From the NCBI RefSeq assembly GCF_005885605.1, contig NZ_SZVP01000007.1, positions 1-64,000 of the forward strand: a stretch of DNA of 64,000 nt, given 5' to 3'. The stretch comes from Colwellia ponticola. Its GTDB lineage: Bacteria; Pseudomonadota; Gammaproteobacteria; Enterobacterales; Alteromonadaceae. The notes beneath the pieces were generated by a model, which saw nothing but the letters and a program-made list of their open reading frames with translations, ran no database searches and was not told where the DNA came from. Each line of letters starts with the position of its first letter. Within the stretch, counting starts at the first letter, position 1. Positions 53,201-62,015 of this stretch are shown in pieces. The translations under genes were made by a program, and so were the position numbers.

Positions 53201-53306
53201 GCTGGGCGTAGTACTTATTTCAGGGCTATGTGTATCTGCACTTTCTAGCTTTTTATTGGTACCTATTTTAACAGAACTCTTTACTGGTAAAGCTCGAGTT
53301 AAGTAA
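50241..53306 (+). CDS. RND family efflux transporter permease
   Basis: A 1021-residue proton-driven pump of the AcrB/HAE1-like superfamily, with twelve membrane spans and two large periplasmic loops. Visible marks are the N-terminal M-P-R-S-E-D-P (26-32), V-Y-P-G-A-S-P-x-D-I-E, the TM4 region I-A-L-G-L-L-V-D-N-A-I-V-V-T-E, and the repeat G-I-V-V-N-N-A-I-I-L-I-D near 930. Its relatives (M-P-R-S-E-D-P type) often export dyes, metals or organic acids, but the substrate cannot be read from sequence. No tolC gene is next to it. Confidence 0.94.
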   Translation: MKLPKLAIANAQFTLTIFLLLVLVGVVSYLNMPRSEDPQFDLPVTLIEVVYPGASPSDIETLVVDPLEEEIADIENIKKIEAKIHNGAVRITIDFLYGTDAEAAFNKVKQAVSTVRPNLPEGIAELLVLKATPSSVAIMQLALWSEPTDYKTMELHAKLLEKRLETIASVRKASIWGYPRQIVAIDINLASLKYYGLALTDVTQVLQGRALNITPGFVDASTRRFNVKASGNFTQIDQIENTVISDSNIASANGILKIKDIAQVNFADAEPSYLAYFDDTPAIFITVEQREKTNIFVLTDEINQEIEKFTQSLPNGVKLAKLFQQADSVHVRVNGFFDNLTQGLVIVGLMALLFLGLREALVVIIAIPISFLMAIGWLDFSGYGLQQMSIVGLIIALGLLVDNAIVVTESIHRENKLGNDINQAAAIGTTKVAWAIASGTITTMLAFLPMLMIQSNTGDFIRSMPVTVVLVLLASLLVALTLTPLLASKLLRVIEKGSEPKPAKIKTLQHYANKFAETRYSDTLTILMRYKLIVIAVSLILLVTMFSLFGQVGVSLFPKAEKPMLLINVTTPANSSLTYTDEVLQQVRQHVKQYDLVDNVALNIGNANPRIYYNEVPKRGMIRFGQALLVLKDYQYDEVTALVKKLRADFSDWQQAEITVKEFTQGPVTDQVIAIRLLSESLTDLEHVAHDLTTKMRTLPGVVNIDNPIGMANTELALTIDYQQAALSGVSIERLDKTISTLLSGTSIGQFNDINGEDYPIMIRQKSPNVDSFSAIEIINNQGVAIPLEQLAAIELKKGDSDFFHYQKLRMAKVSADVETGYSVGEITQKLVEYLEQYDLPAGMNFTLGGEEESRQKTFAGLTQVMLITAMGIFAVLVLQFKSILQPVIIFSSIPFAMAGSIVGLYLTGLSFSMMAFVGLISLFGIVVNNAIILIDSTNVNLRLGLDKRDAILKASAVRFTPILLTTLTTIGGLIPLTLYGGSLWQPLGVVLISGLCVSALSSFLLVPILTELFTGKARVK

Positions 53307-53381
53307 TTCAATAGTGATGAGTTTAGTGATTTAGTTTAGGAATATTAGCCTAGTAATATTAGCATTTTAGGATTTAAGTAA

Positions 53382-55415
53382 ATGGAAGTCATTGGTACCA
53401 CAGGTTATTTTTTAGCAGCCAGTGCTTATGCTGTTTTTATTTTATTACTGCTAGCTGCACGCAATAAAACCTTGGCCGGTGGTTTAATGCTGTTTGCCGC
53501 CTTATTGGTTTTTTCTTCATCACTATTATCGGCATTACAGCCTAAACAAGAGTTTTCATTGCTGATTGTTATGGCAATCGAAACCATTAAACTCGCTGTT
53601 TGGCCGTTATTAATCCTCTGTACGCAAGCTAATATTCCTTCTGTCAAAGCACTACTTGGCTCGTCAAAAGCTAAGCAATACCTGCAAGTCTGGTTTGGCT
53701 TATCAGTAATTTGCTGGACAGCTACCTTATTTATCCCCCATAGCGTGAAATTTTTATTCTCATTATTACTATTACTTAACTTATGGTTACTGGTATTGCT
53801 CGAGCAGTTATATCGCAATGCGGATGTGAAAGTAAAGTGGGCTATTTGGTCGCTTATCATTGCTTTGGGGATGAGCACAGTTTTTGATTTTGTCTTGTTT
53901 GCTCAAGCGGCAATGGTTAATCAATTAGACTTTACTTACTGGTATGCTCGTGGCTTTATTGTTGCCATAGGTATGCCATTTATATTGGTGAGTACTCGAC
54001 GTATTAAAGATTGGTCGGTAGACGTTTTTGTTTCACGTGAAATGGTTTTTTATAGTTCAATGCTACTGATAGCAGGATTTTATCTGCTGTTATTAGCATT
54101 AGCCGGTTATGTTATTAATTATGTTGGTGGTGCTTGGGGTGATGTTATTAGTATCGCTTTTGTTATTTTAGGCGGTAGTGTTTTAGCGGCTTTATTAATC
54201 ACGGAAAAATTACGGAGAGAAGTTAAGGTATTTATTACCAAACATTTTTTCGCTAATAAATATGATTACCGGGTTGAATGGCTCAAATCTATTGAACAAC
54301 TTGAAATTACTGAAAATGAAGATTATTACCATAGTGCAACCAATATTATTTGTTCATCGTTAGCTATTAATCAAGGTGCATTAGTTAAAAAAATCACCGA
54401 GAATCACTATCAACCTGCTTATCAAAAAAACCTTAAACTTGATCAAAATGAATTACATTTTTTAATTAAGGTTGATCAGTTCTGTCAGCAACATGGCTGG
54501 ATTATTGATGTAAGAGAACTTGCTATGGTTGAAAATAGTTACCCTGGTTTAGTCTTAGATGCCCAGCTGTGTGCACAACAAAATATTGATATTATTATCC
54601 CTATTTTTATGAATAAATCCATTTATGGTTTTTTCTTGTTAGCGCTTCCAGAAGATCAAGAGTTGTTAAATTGGGAAGACAGAGATTTACTTTTTTCAAT
54701 TTCAAAACAACTGAGTAATTATTTATCACTTAATGAAGCTAATGAGAGTTTGGCAGAATCGAAACAGTTTGACGCTTTTAACCGTATGTCAGCCTTTTTA
54801 GTTCATGATTTAAAAAATATTCAAGCACAGTTGGGATTAATTAACAGTAATGCCAAACGTCACCGAGACAACCCTGCTTTTATCGACGATGTATTTGAAA
54901 CCATCGAGTCAGCAACCGAGCGACTGAATAAAGTGTTAACTCAACTACGCAATAAGCAAATGGTTGAGTCAACCAAGAAGAGTACCGACGTACAAGCGCT
55001 TATTAAAGCAGTAGTTAAGCAGCGTAATATTCAGTTACCACGCATTAGTGTAGAGCTCACTATCGATGATATGATTTCAATCGACGAAGAGACACTATCG
55101 TCAGTATTAAATCATTTACTACAAAATGCCCAAGAAGCGACAAAAGAAAATGGCTGGGTTAAAATACAAGCAGAAAGAATAAATTCGCATTTACATATTG
55201 CTATTATTGACAACGGTTGTGGTATGTCGAAAGACTTTATCAAAAACCGTTTATTTAAACCGTTTGATACCACTAAAGGTAATGCTGGCATGGGTATTGG
55301 TGTTTATGAAGCTAAACAGTTTGTTGAAAGCATTGGTGGTACTATGCAGGTAACTAGCTTTGAAAATGAAGGTAGTATTTTTACACTAGTTATTCCTTGT
55401 GAAAATATTGATTAA
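53382..55415 (+). CDS. prsK: PEP-CTERM system histidine kinase PrsK
   Basis: A 677-residue membrane kinase: an N-terminal block of about eight hydrophobic segments (1-280), a GAF-like sensor segment (about 300-450), a HisKA-like helix with phospho-acceptor H475 in F-L-V-H-D-L-K-N, and the ATPase domain with N-H-L-L-Q-N-A-Q-E-A, D-N-G-C-G-M and G-M-G-I-G-V-Y-E-A. This layout is the PrsK family that accompanies XrtA/PEP-CTERM exopolysaccharide loci. prsR follows 44 bp downstream. A parS-like sequence (54029-54044) lies within the gene. Confidence 0.92.
   Translation: MEVIGTTGYFLAASAYAVFILLLLAARNKTLAGGLMLFAALLVFSSSLLSALQPKQEFSLLIVMAIETIKLAVWPLLILCTQANIPSVKALLGSSKAKQYLQVWFGLSVICWTATLFIPHSVKFLFSLLLLLNLWLLVLLEQLYRNADVKVKWAIWSLIIALGMSTVFDFVLFAQAAMVNQLDFTYWYARGFIVAIGMPFILVSTRRIKDWSVDVFVSREMVFYSSMLLIAGFYLLLLALAGYVINYVGGAWGDVISIAFVILGGSVLAALLITEKLRREVKVFITKHFFANKYDYRVEWLKSIEQLEITENEDYYHSATNIICSSLAINQGALVKKITENHYQPAYQKNLKLDQNELHFLIKVDQFCQQHGWIIDVRELAMVENSYPGLVLDAQLCAQQNIDIIIPIFMNKSIYGFFLLALPEDQELLNWEDRDLLFSISKQLSNYLSLNEANESLAESKQFDAFNRMSAFLVHDLKNIQAQLGLINSNAKRHRDNPAFIDDVFETIESATERLNKVLTQLRNKQMVESTKKSTDVQALIKAVVKQRNIQLPRISVELTIDDMISIDEETLSSVLNHLLQNAQEATKENGWVKIQAERINSHLHIAIIDNGCGMSKDFIKNRLFKPFDTTKGNAGMGIGVYEAKQFVESIGGTMQVTSFENEGSIFTLVIPCENID
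54029..54044. promoter_or_regulatory. parS-like sequence inside prsK
   Basis: TGTTTCACGTGAAATG matches the two recF parS sites at 14 of 16 positions; only the last two bases differ. It lies 18 kb from oriC, on the side opposite the two perfect sites. Whether ParB binds it is unknown. Confidence 0.4.
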
Positions 55416-55459
55416 CACCGCAAAAAAATAGCACAAAAGATAAAGGATATCGTTGTATT

Positions 55460-56809
55460 ATGGAAAAATTATTAATTGTTGATGATGATATTGGTGTACA
55501 AAAACAATTGAAATGGAGCTTGGCAGACTACGACGTAGTGTTAGCTGATACCCGTGAAAGCACCATTGCCGCAGTAAGACGCCATGAACCTAAAGTGGTT
55601 ACCTTGGATTTAGGCTTGCCGCCTGATGCAGCCAATGCCAGTGAAGGCTTAGCGGCACTAAAACAAATATTAGAAATTGCACCTCATACTAAAGTGATTG
55701 TTATTACCGGCAATGATGATCGTACTAATGCCCTAAAAGCCATTGAAATGGGCGCTTACGATTTTTATCAAAAACCAGTTGATGCAGATGTTATCAATGT
55801 TATCGTCTCGCGAGCTTTTAGTTTAGCGACAATAGAAACCGATAACCGTAACATGAAGTCTATTGTCGGCTGTGATACGGGCATTATTGGTAGTAGTGAA
55901 GCCATTGATAGGCTTCGTGTTATGGTGCAGCGTATTGCGCCGACAGAGATTACTGCGATGCTGCTTGGTGAAAGTGGTACCGGTAAAGAAGTCACGGCTA
56001 AAGCTATTCATAAAGTGAGTAACCGTAGTGATAAGCCTTTTGTTGCTATTAACTGTGCATCAATACCCGAAAACCTATTGGAAAGTGAACTGTTCGGCTT
56101 TGAAAAAGGTGCTTTTACTGGTGCACATAAAACGACGCTAGGTAAAATTGAATGCGCGCAAGGTGGTACCTTATTTTTAGATGAAATAGGTGATATGCCT
56201 TATCACTTACAAGCAAAATTATTACGCTTTTTACAAGAAAAGATCATTGAACGTTTAGGTGGGCGAAAAGAGATACCTGTTGATGTGCGAGTTATATGCG
56301 CAACTAACCAAAATCTTGAAGCTATGGTTGCCGAAAAAAGCTTTCGTGAAGATCTGTTTTACCGTATTACCGAGATCACGCTAAATATCCCCCCTTTGCG
56401 TGATCGCGATGAAGATGTACTTATTTTAGCTAATTTCTTTTTACAGCAGTACGCGCTTGAGTATAAACGTAATGCTAAATCATTTTCTGACGATGCTTTA
56501 TATGGTTTACGTCATCATAAGTGGCCAGGTAATATTAGAGAGCTGCAAAACAAAGTTAAATCGTCAGTCATTATGAGTACCGGTAGTCAGGTAACGGCGT
56601 TTGATTTAGGTTTCTTTGATACAGAAAATGCCGAGTATGAATTATCATTGAATTTACGGGTTGTGCGTGAACACGCTGAAACTATCGCTATTCAAAAGGC
56701 CTACGCATTAACCGATGGCAATATGTCGAAGACGTCAGAGTTATTAGGTATTACTAGACCTACACTATATTCATTGATTGAAAAATATAAAATAGCGGTT
56801 AACGTGTAG
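55460..56809 (+). CDS. prsR: PEP-CTERM sigma-54-dependent response regulator PrsR
   Basis: A 449-residue NtrC-type activator: receiver domain with phosphorylation site D50 (V-T-L-D-L-G-L-P-P), sigma-54 AAA+ domain with Walker A G-E-S-G-T-G-K-E (170-177) and the sigma-54 contact loop G-A-F-T-G-A (217-222), and a Fis-type HTH (M-S-K-T-S-E-L-L-G-I-T-R-P-T-L-Y) at the C-terminus. It is the partner of PrsK and is expected to switch on the XrtA exopolysaccharide and sorting genes with RNA polymerase sigma-54. Confidence 0.94.
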   Translation: MEKLLIVDDDIGVQKQLKWSLADYDVVLADTRESTIAAVRRHEPKVVTLDLGLPPDAANASEGLAALKQILEIAPHTKVIVITGNDDRTNALKAIEMGAYDFYQKPVDADVINVIVSRAFSLATIETDNRNMKSIVGCDTGIIGSSEAIDRLRVMVQRIAPTEITAMLLGESGTGKEVTAKAIHKVSNRSDKPFVAINCASIPENLLESELFGFEKGAFTGAHKTTLGKIECAQGGTLFLDEIGDMPYHLQAKLLRFLQEKIIERLGGRKEIPVDVRVICATNQNLEAMVAEKSFREDLFYRITEITLNIPPLRDRDEDVLILANFFLQQYALEYKRNAKSFSDDALYGLRHHKWPGNIRELQNKVKSSVIMSTGSQVTAFDLGFFDTENAEYELSLNLRVVREHAETIAIQKAYALTDGNMSKTSELLGITRPTLYSLIEKYKIAVNV

Positions 56810-56857
56810 TTATTGCTACAGGGATGTCAAGTTACGCGGAATTTAAAGCGATAAGCT

Positions 56858-56883
56858 CTGACGCTAACAATGGTTAGCGTCAG
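56858..56883. terminator. hairpin between convergent prsR and the ATPase gene
   Basis: CTGACGCTAAC and GTTAGCGTCAG form a perfect 11-bp stem with a 4-nt loop, 2 bp from the stop codon of the minus-strand gene. T tracts are weak on both sides. Confidence 0.65.
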
Positions 56884-56885
56884 GG

Positions 56886-57926
56886 TTAATCATTATTGGT
56901 TGTTTGACTTTGTAGCTCGGCATACTCACGATTTTTTTGTTTTAAAAGCTTATCAATATAACGAGTCATTTTGACTTTTTGTTGAATGGAGCCTTCTAAT
57001 AGCTCTTCTACTTCGCGTAAAACATTTTTCATATTTTCAACATTTTCTGTTGAATTAACCACTAAAGGTTGGTGACTATTATCGTCTGATAATGAGTTAT
57101 TAGTCAAAGAGCCTGTTAGTTCGATAGACATCTCATTAGCTACTTCATTAATGGCTTTACAATCAATGTGCTCTAACTCTTCTAAAAAGCCAAATAATAA
57201 TAAGCGATCTACAAAAATATTGATTTTTCTTGGTACGCCAAGGGTTTTTTCAAAAATAAGCTGAAATGCTTCATCAGTAAATAAAGCCTCTATATTACAA
57301 TTTGCTTGCGTTAACCTATGATTAATATAGTTTTTAACTTCTTCGCTATTAAGAGGTTTTAAATGTGCTGAGGCAATAATACGCTGTCTAAATTGTTCCA
57401 TATCTGGGGCAGATATAATGGCTTTTAACTCTTCTTGGCCCAATAAAAAGCTTTGAATCAGTGGCTTATTGTTGAGCTGAAAGTTTGAAAGCATGCGTAA
57501 TTCTTCAATCGTTTCTGCAGGTAAATTTTGGGCTTCATCAACTAATAATAAGGCGCGCTTGCCCTGCTTATTTAAACTGATTAAAAACCGCTCTATGCTT
57601 TGTAATAAATCGGCTTTGCTATTACCAGTTACGGTAATTTTAAATTCAGCGGCTATTAATTCGAGTAACTCATCCGGTGTTAACTTTGTCGTTACAAGCT
57701 GTACAGCAACAATTTTTTCATCGGCGATATTTGCTAATAAGTTGCGAGCAATAGTCGTTTTACCGGTCCCGATAGGCCCTGTAATAACAATAAAACCTTC
57801 GCCTTGGTCTAAACCGTATTGTAAGTAAGATAATGCTCGTTGATGATGACTAGTAGCAAAGAAAAAACGTTGGTCTGGGCTTAACTGAAAAGGTCTCTCG
57901 CTAAAACCATAGTAACTTTCGTACAT
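56886..57926 (-). CDS. XrtA/PEP-CTERM-associated ExeA-like AAA ATPase
   Basis: A 346-residue ATPase with Walker A G-P-I-G-T-G-K-T (50-57) and Walker B L-L-L-V-D-E-A-Q (D130, E131), starting M-Y-E-S-Y-Y-G-F-S-E-R-P-F, the typical ExeA/GspA-type N-terminus. The C-terminal part is a coiled-coil prone tail (about 290-346) rather than a peptidoglycan-binding domain. It belongs to the ATPase family found in XrtA exopolysaccharide loci; the exact task is not established. It follows the barrel gene by 1 bp. Confidence 0.9.
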   Translation of the reverse strand: MYESYYGFSERPFQLSPDQRFFFATSHHQRALSYLQYGLDQGEGFIVITGPIGTGKTTIARNLLANIADEKIVAVQLVTTKLTPDELLELIAAEFKITVTGNSKADLLQSIERFLISLNKQGKRALLLVDEAQNLPAETIEELRMLSNFQLNNKPLIQSFLLGQEELKAIISAPDMEQFRQRIIASAHLKPLNSEEVKNYINHRLTQANCNIEALFTDEAFQLIFEKTLGVPRKINIFVDRLLLFGFLEELEHIDCKAINEVANEMSIELTGSLTNNSLSDDNSHQPLVVNSTENVENMKNVLREVEELLEGSIQQKVKMTRYIDKLLKQKNREYAELQSQTTNND

Positions 57927-57927
57927 G

Positions 57928-59478
57928 TTAAAAATCTTTTGTTAAATTAATGGAAGCACGAGCTTCGTTATAGGTATAACGCTCAACATTCGATTCTCTA
58001 TCAAGGTATTGTAGCGTTAAAAACGTATTGAGTGATGATGCTAGGCTTTTATTATAAGTCGCTGATAGTGTTTTATAGGTATCTTCTTGTCTTGGGCTAC
58101 CCGGTCTATCTTTATCAAAAACGTTCTTTCGGTAACTAACATAAACAGTGGTATTACTTTTAGCACTCATGCGGCGGTTAATACTAAAGCGCGCATCAAG
58201 GTAGTCGTCAATAACTCCCGTGTTTAAACTTTCTCGTTCACGGTTAGATAAATCCAGGGTAAAAGTAGTGCGTGCTAACGCTAATTCAGATTTCCATGCT
58301 AAACGTTTATTTAATGAAAACTCATTATTTTCAACCAGTTCAAGTGATGTTACTGAAGTATTAGTAAAGTTTGAGGTGTCATCAGGCCTCCAGATAACGC
58401 CACTGACTTCTTCAAAATTGTTACGATCAAATGCTTCAATCGTTTCATGGTAAGAAAGCGTATTAGTTAGGCGTCGAGTACGGTGAGAAAAATCAAATTC
58501 GTAAGAGTCACCAAAAAAGCGTTTAGAATAGGCCGCTTTTAATGAGGTACGTGCAGAGGGTTGCCAGTCTATACTGGCTGCCACATAGTCATCACTGATT
58601 TGAGTATTATCGTCGACATAGTTATACGATACATCAATAATAAAGTGCTTTGCTGCTTGGTAACGTAAGCCAGGTCCCCAAGAAGGAATACTGTCAGGGT
58701 TACTTCCCGCCAGGTTACCAGTCACTTTTTCATTATAAAATCGAATAAAAGGATTTACTTTATAAGGCGTTATAGCACCAACTTTAGTTTCCAGTCGATA
58801 ATTTTCGCTGGTAAAACCGTTATTTTCTTGATTAGTAAAAGAGCCATCCACTTGCCAAAAAACAAACCGTGCGGCATTACCATTCACGCTATTAAGCAAT
58901 AACGTATAGCCATCGCTTTCACCTATAGAATCCTCAGTATCAGTTATATTGTATATAAATGAAGAAGATAAGGCATAATCGCTATTAGCACTATTATATT
59001 GCAGGCCGGCAGAATGATTAATCTGTTGAACGGTATCGCCACTGACTAAATCGGCTAAGCTATTACCTGAATCGTTTTGACTCACATTTGATATTGACGA
59101 ACTGCCAATAAGTTGCAGTTTATTTTGCCACAGATCAAATGAACCATTAGCTTGTAGTGTTTGATAGTCATCATTAAGTTCACTGTTATGGCTATAGCCA
59201 ACCAGTGTTTCTGTGCCAGCAAAAGAAAACTGTAGCTTTCTGGAAACAAAGTTAGCATTAGCTCCGATAATGAACTGACTTACCAGACTAGACTCGGTAT
59301 CTACTTGAGTAAGGTTGATATTATCAGTATAGGTTTCGGTCAATCCTAAGTTAGGATTAAATTGCCACTCTCCCGCGAATGAAGCCGTAGAAAAAAGCAA
59401 GTAAGTTGTCGTTAAGGCACGTAACGTTCGTTTGGCTTTACTGGTTTTTTCTGCCATAGCCATATCCATAATAGCCAT
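57928..59478 (-). CDS. XrtA/PEP-CTERM-associated outer membrane beta-barrel protein
   Basis: A 516-residue protein with a signal peptide (cleavage near S-F-A/G-E-W) followed by many amphipathic strands and a C-terminal aromatic residue (L-T-K-D-F). It fits the TIGR03016-type PEP-CTERM-associated barrel, perhaps a route for polysaccharide across the outer membrane. The start at 59478 follows AAGGG by five bases; ATGs at 59469, 59463 and 59457 are also in frame. The start region overlaps the tyrosine-rich end of the kinase gene by about 41 bases. Confidence 0.85.
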   Translation of the reverse strand: MAIMDMAMAEKTSKAKRTLRALTTTYLLFSTASFAGEWQFNPNLGLTETYTDNINLTQVDTESSLVSQFIIGANANFVSRKLQFSFAGTETLVGYSHNSELNDDYQTLQANGSFDLWQNKLQLIGSSSISNVSQNDSGNSLADLVSGDTVQQINHSAGLQYNSANSDYALSSSFIYNITDTEDSIGESDGYTLLLNSVNGNAARFVFWQVDGSFTNQENNGFTSENYRLETKVGAITPYKVNPFIRFYNEKVTGNLAGSNPDSIPSWGPGLRYQAAKHFIIDVSYNYVDDNTQISDDYVAASIDWQPSARTSLKAAYSKRFFGDSYEFDFSHRTRRLTNTLSYHETIEAFDRNNFEEVSGVIWRPDDTSNFTNTSVTSLELVENNEFSLNKRLAWKSELALARTTFTLDLSNRERESLNTGVIDDYLDARFSINRRMSAKSNTTVYVSYRKNVFDKDRPGSPRQEDTYKTLSATYNKSLASSLNTFLTLQYLDRESNVERYTYNEARASINLTKDF

Positions 59479-60364
59479 AAACACCCTTATTAGATCTAAT
59501 GGTTTTATTCATTACTAAGCCTAAGGCAATATCACTATTTAATTGACTTACCGCTGTTTTAACATCATCTGTTCTAGTTTTTGACTCTTCAACAACCACT
59601 AAGGCCTGACCAACAAGATCAGAAAGTACCGGCGTTTCTGTAACGCCAAGTATTGGTGGGCAATCAAAAATAACGATCCTATCCGGATAACGCTCTGCGA
59701 GTTCTTTGGCTAAACTTTCCATGCGTTCACTGGCCAACAATTCATTGGTCAAATGATGTGGTTTACCGGCAGGAATAAGCTTTAAGTTATCAATATTAGT
59801 ACTGTAAATAATATCAGATAACGAAGACACTTCATCAAGCAAGTACTCAAGTAGCCCTTGCTTACTCTCAAATTCTAATTCTCGGTGTAAACTAGGTCTT
59901 AATACATCGGCATCGATTAATAGCACGGTTTTATTCTGTTCAAGGGCAATACTCAAGGCTAAATTAATAGCAACGTAGGTTTTGCCTTCATTAGGATGAG
60001 AGCTAGTGACCATAATTAAATTACTGTTATGTAATGTTTGTGACGCTAAGCCAAAAGCATTATTGAGTAACTTTCGTTTAATATGACGAAACTCTTCTTG
60101 AATATGGTGCGTACTATCAGGGCTATAAATAAAGCCTCGTTCGTGTAATCGCTCACCATTGAGTATTATTTTATCTTTATTATTACTTGCCAGCTCTGTT
60201 GTTATCGGTGCAGTTGCCTTACTTATTTCAGCTGCGCTGCTTTGTACAACATCATCATTATCATGAGTGTTAATATCATCACTAGCACTGGTGGTATTAG
60301 CTTCGGTGGCGTCTTTGGGTTTAGCTAGCTTTTGTTTAGCCAACGCTTTTTCAATAGTACTCAT
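59438..60364 (-). CDS. CpsD/CapB-type tyrosine kinase, XrtA locus
   Basis: A 308-residue cytosolic BY-kinase: an N-terminal low-complexity Asn/Asp/Ala segment (about 20-60), Walker A in S-S-H-P-N-E-G-K-T (about 118-126), Walker A' V-L-L-I-D-A-D-V-L-R-P-S and Walker B V-I-F-D-C-P-P. The C-terminus is a tyrosine cluster (V-Y-G-Y-Y-G-Y-G-Y-G, five Tyr), the expected autophosphorylation tail. It pairs with the chain-length protein encoded 2 bp upstream to control exopolysaccharide length. Confidence 0.92.
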   Translation of the reverse strand: MSTIEKALAKQKLAKPKDATEANTTSASDDINTHDNDDVVQSSAAEISKATAPITTELASNNKDKIILNGERLHERGFIYSPDSTHHIQEEFRHIKRKLLNNAFGLASQTLHNSNLIMVTSSHPNEGKTYVAINLALSIALEQNKTVLLIDADVLRPSLHRELEFESKQGLLEYLLDEVSSLSDIIYSTNIDNLKLIPAGKPHHLTNELLASERMESLAKELAERYPDRIVIFDCPPILGVTETPVLSDLVGQALVVVEESKTRTDDVKTAVSQLNSDIALGLVMNKTIRSNKGVYGYYGYGYGRKNQ

Positions 60365-60366
60365 GG

Positions 60367-61953
60367 CTAAAAAATCCTTTTTAATGGTGCTTGAATGGCG
60401 TCAGGAAATAAAAAGTAACTGATAAATAATAGTAATAAGCAAAATAATAACACGTTAGAGCCTATAAAAATTAAGGTTTTCTTTTGATGCCATTTATGAA
60501 GACCTAGGTTCTCATTCGCTGAGACGACACCAAAAACAGGTACCCCGGTTATTTTAGATAATTGCGTTGTAGAGGTTGCTACAGGAGTCAACAGACTCAT
60601 TAATAACGAGATACCAATACCTACACCAAAGCCTAACACGGTAACGACACCAAATAAAATAAAGCGCTTAGGGCCTGATGGTTTTGTTGCTTTACGAGGC
60701 GGATCTATCACACGAAATTGAATTTTATCGGTTGTTTCATCTGCTTGTTGAGCAAGTTGAGCCGTTTCTCTGCGGGATAATAACGCCTCATAGTTTGATT
60801 TGGTTATATCATAACCGCGATTTAAGGCAATTAATTCAGCTTCAATCTCCGGTAAGGTATGCACTCTATTTTCTAGGTCAACAATACGTTGACGATAATC
60901 ATCAGCTCTGACGTTAAGTGAAGCAATTAAGTTTTCTAACTGGTTAACTTGAATTTGTACTTCTTGAATAACAGGATTAGCACTTAAGCGTTTTAAACTA
61001 CCAGTATTCTCACTCTTTTGTGCTAAGTATTTTTCTATTTCATCGCTACGCAATTTATTCAAGTGGGTTAAATTTCTGGTTACTTCAATAACATCTGGGT
61101 GTTTGTCAGTATAACGCAATGTTAAACTGTCTAGTTGAGCTTCTAATTCAGTAATACGGTCATCATAAGTCGTCTGTATGCTGCTTTCATTTTTGATTTT
61201 ATTTTCAGGATCAGCATCAGTTACTACGGACTGCGCCAATTGTTTTTTCGCTGATGCTAATCGCGTTTCATTTTCTAAAATTTCTAACTCAATCGCCTTT
61301 AACTGCTCTTTATTACTATTAAGTTTTGCATAATAGCCACCAGATTGTGAGGGTAAAATCCCACTATATTTTTGCTTAAAGCTTGTTAATCTGGCTTCTG
61401 CATTAGTCAGGCGAGTTTCATAATCTTTAATCTGAGTCGTTAAAAACTTTTGCGCACTATCTGAGTTATTACGTGTTTCACCTAGGGTATTTTCAATAAA
61501 AACAGTCAGCGCTGAACGGACAATATTACGCGCCATTTCAGGATCTTTATCTTCAATACTTAAGGTGTAAATATTTTCGCGACCAACCCCTGATATTTTA
61601 ATATTATCTTTAAGGTTTTTAATGATGGCTTCATACTGGCTACTATCAGTTGCTTGTACATCCAAATCTGTCATGCGTGATATACGCTCTAAATTAGGAC
61701 GACTTAATAGTGTTTTTACCATCAGACGAATTTGCGTATTTGGATTGGTTTCAACCGTTAACCCTTTTAATAAAGGACGTAATAAAGATTGCGTATCGAC
61801 ATATACTCTCGCCTCTGATTTATAGATATTAGGCATAGCGGCAACAAAATACCAGCCAATAGGGCAAATGAGCCAAGTTGCTATGATGATATAACGACGT
61901 TTTAACCAAATTCCCTTTAGATAATCAATTATCTCTTCAAATATATCTTGCAT
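60367..61953 (-). CDS. XrtA-associated polysaccharide chain-length determinant (Wzz-like)
   Basis: A 528-residue inner-membrane polysaccharide co-polymerase. One membrane span lies near the N-terminus (Y-I-I-I-A-T-W-L-I-C-P-I-G-W) and another after the P-P-R-K-A-T-K-P-S-G-P motif (about 420-450); a long coiled-coil periplasmic region lies between. A further hydrophobic segment ends the protein (about 495-520). The start at 61953 has AAGG five bases upstream; a TTG at 61974 is less likely. It partners with the tyrosine kinase. Confidence 0.9.
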   Translation of the reverse strand: MQDIFEEIIDYLKGIWLKRRYIIIATWLICPIGWYFVAAMPNIYKSEARVYVDTQSLLRPLLKGLTVETNPNTQIRLMVKTLLSRPNLERISRMTDLDVQATDSSQYEAIIKNLKDNIKISGVGRENIYTLSIEDKDPEMARNIVRSALTVFIENTLGETRNNSDSAQKFLTTQIKDYETRLTNAEARLTSFKQKYSGILPSQSGGYYAKLNSNKEQLKAIELEILENETRLASAKKQLAQSVVTDADPENKIKNESSIQTTYDDRITELEAQLDSLTLRYTDKHPDVIEVTRNLTHLNKLRSDEIEKYLAQKSENTGSLKRLSANPVIQEVQIQVNQLENLIASLNVRADDYRQRIVDLENRVHTLPEIEAELIALNRGYDITKSNYEALLSRRETAQLAQQADETTDKIQFRVIDPPRKATKPSGPKRFILFGVVTVLGFGVGIGISLLMSLLTPVATSTTQLSKITGVPVFGVVSANENLGLHKWHQKKTLIFIGSNVLLFCLLLLFISYFLFPDAIQAPLKRIF

Positions 61954-62015
61954 TACTACCTTATTACCTTTCAAATATCGCTGAATTTATATACGTGTAA
62001 TAACTATGTTTGTCT

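Noticed and set aside
52703-53311. 202-codon open frame on the minus strand opposite the RND pump
   Set aside because: It runs antisense to conserved membrane-span codons of the pump; such long antisense frames are usual opposite this codon usage.
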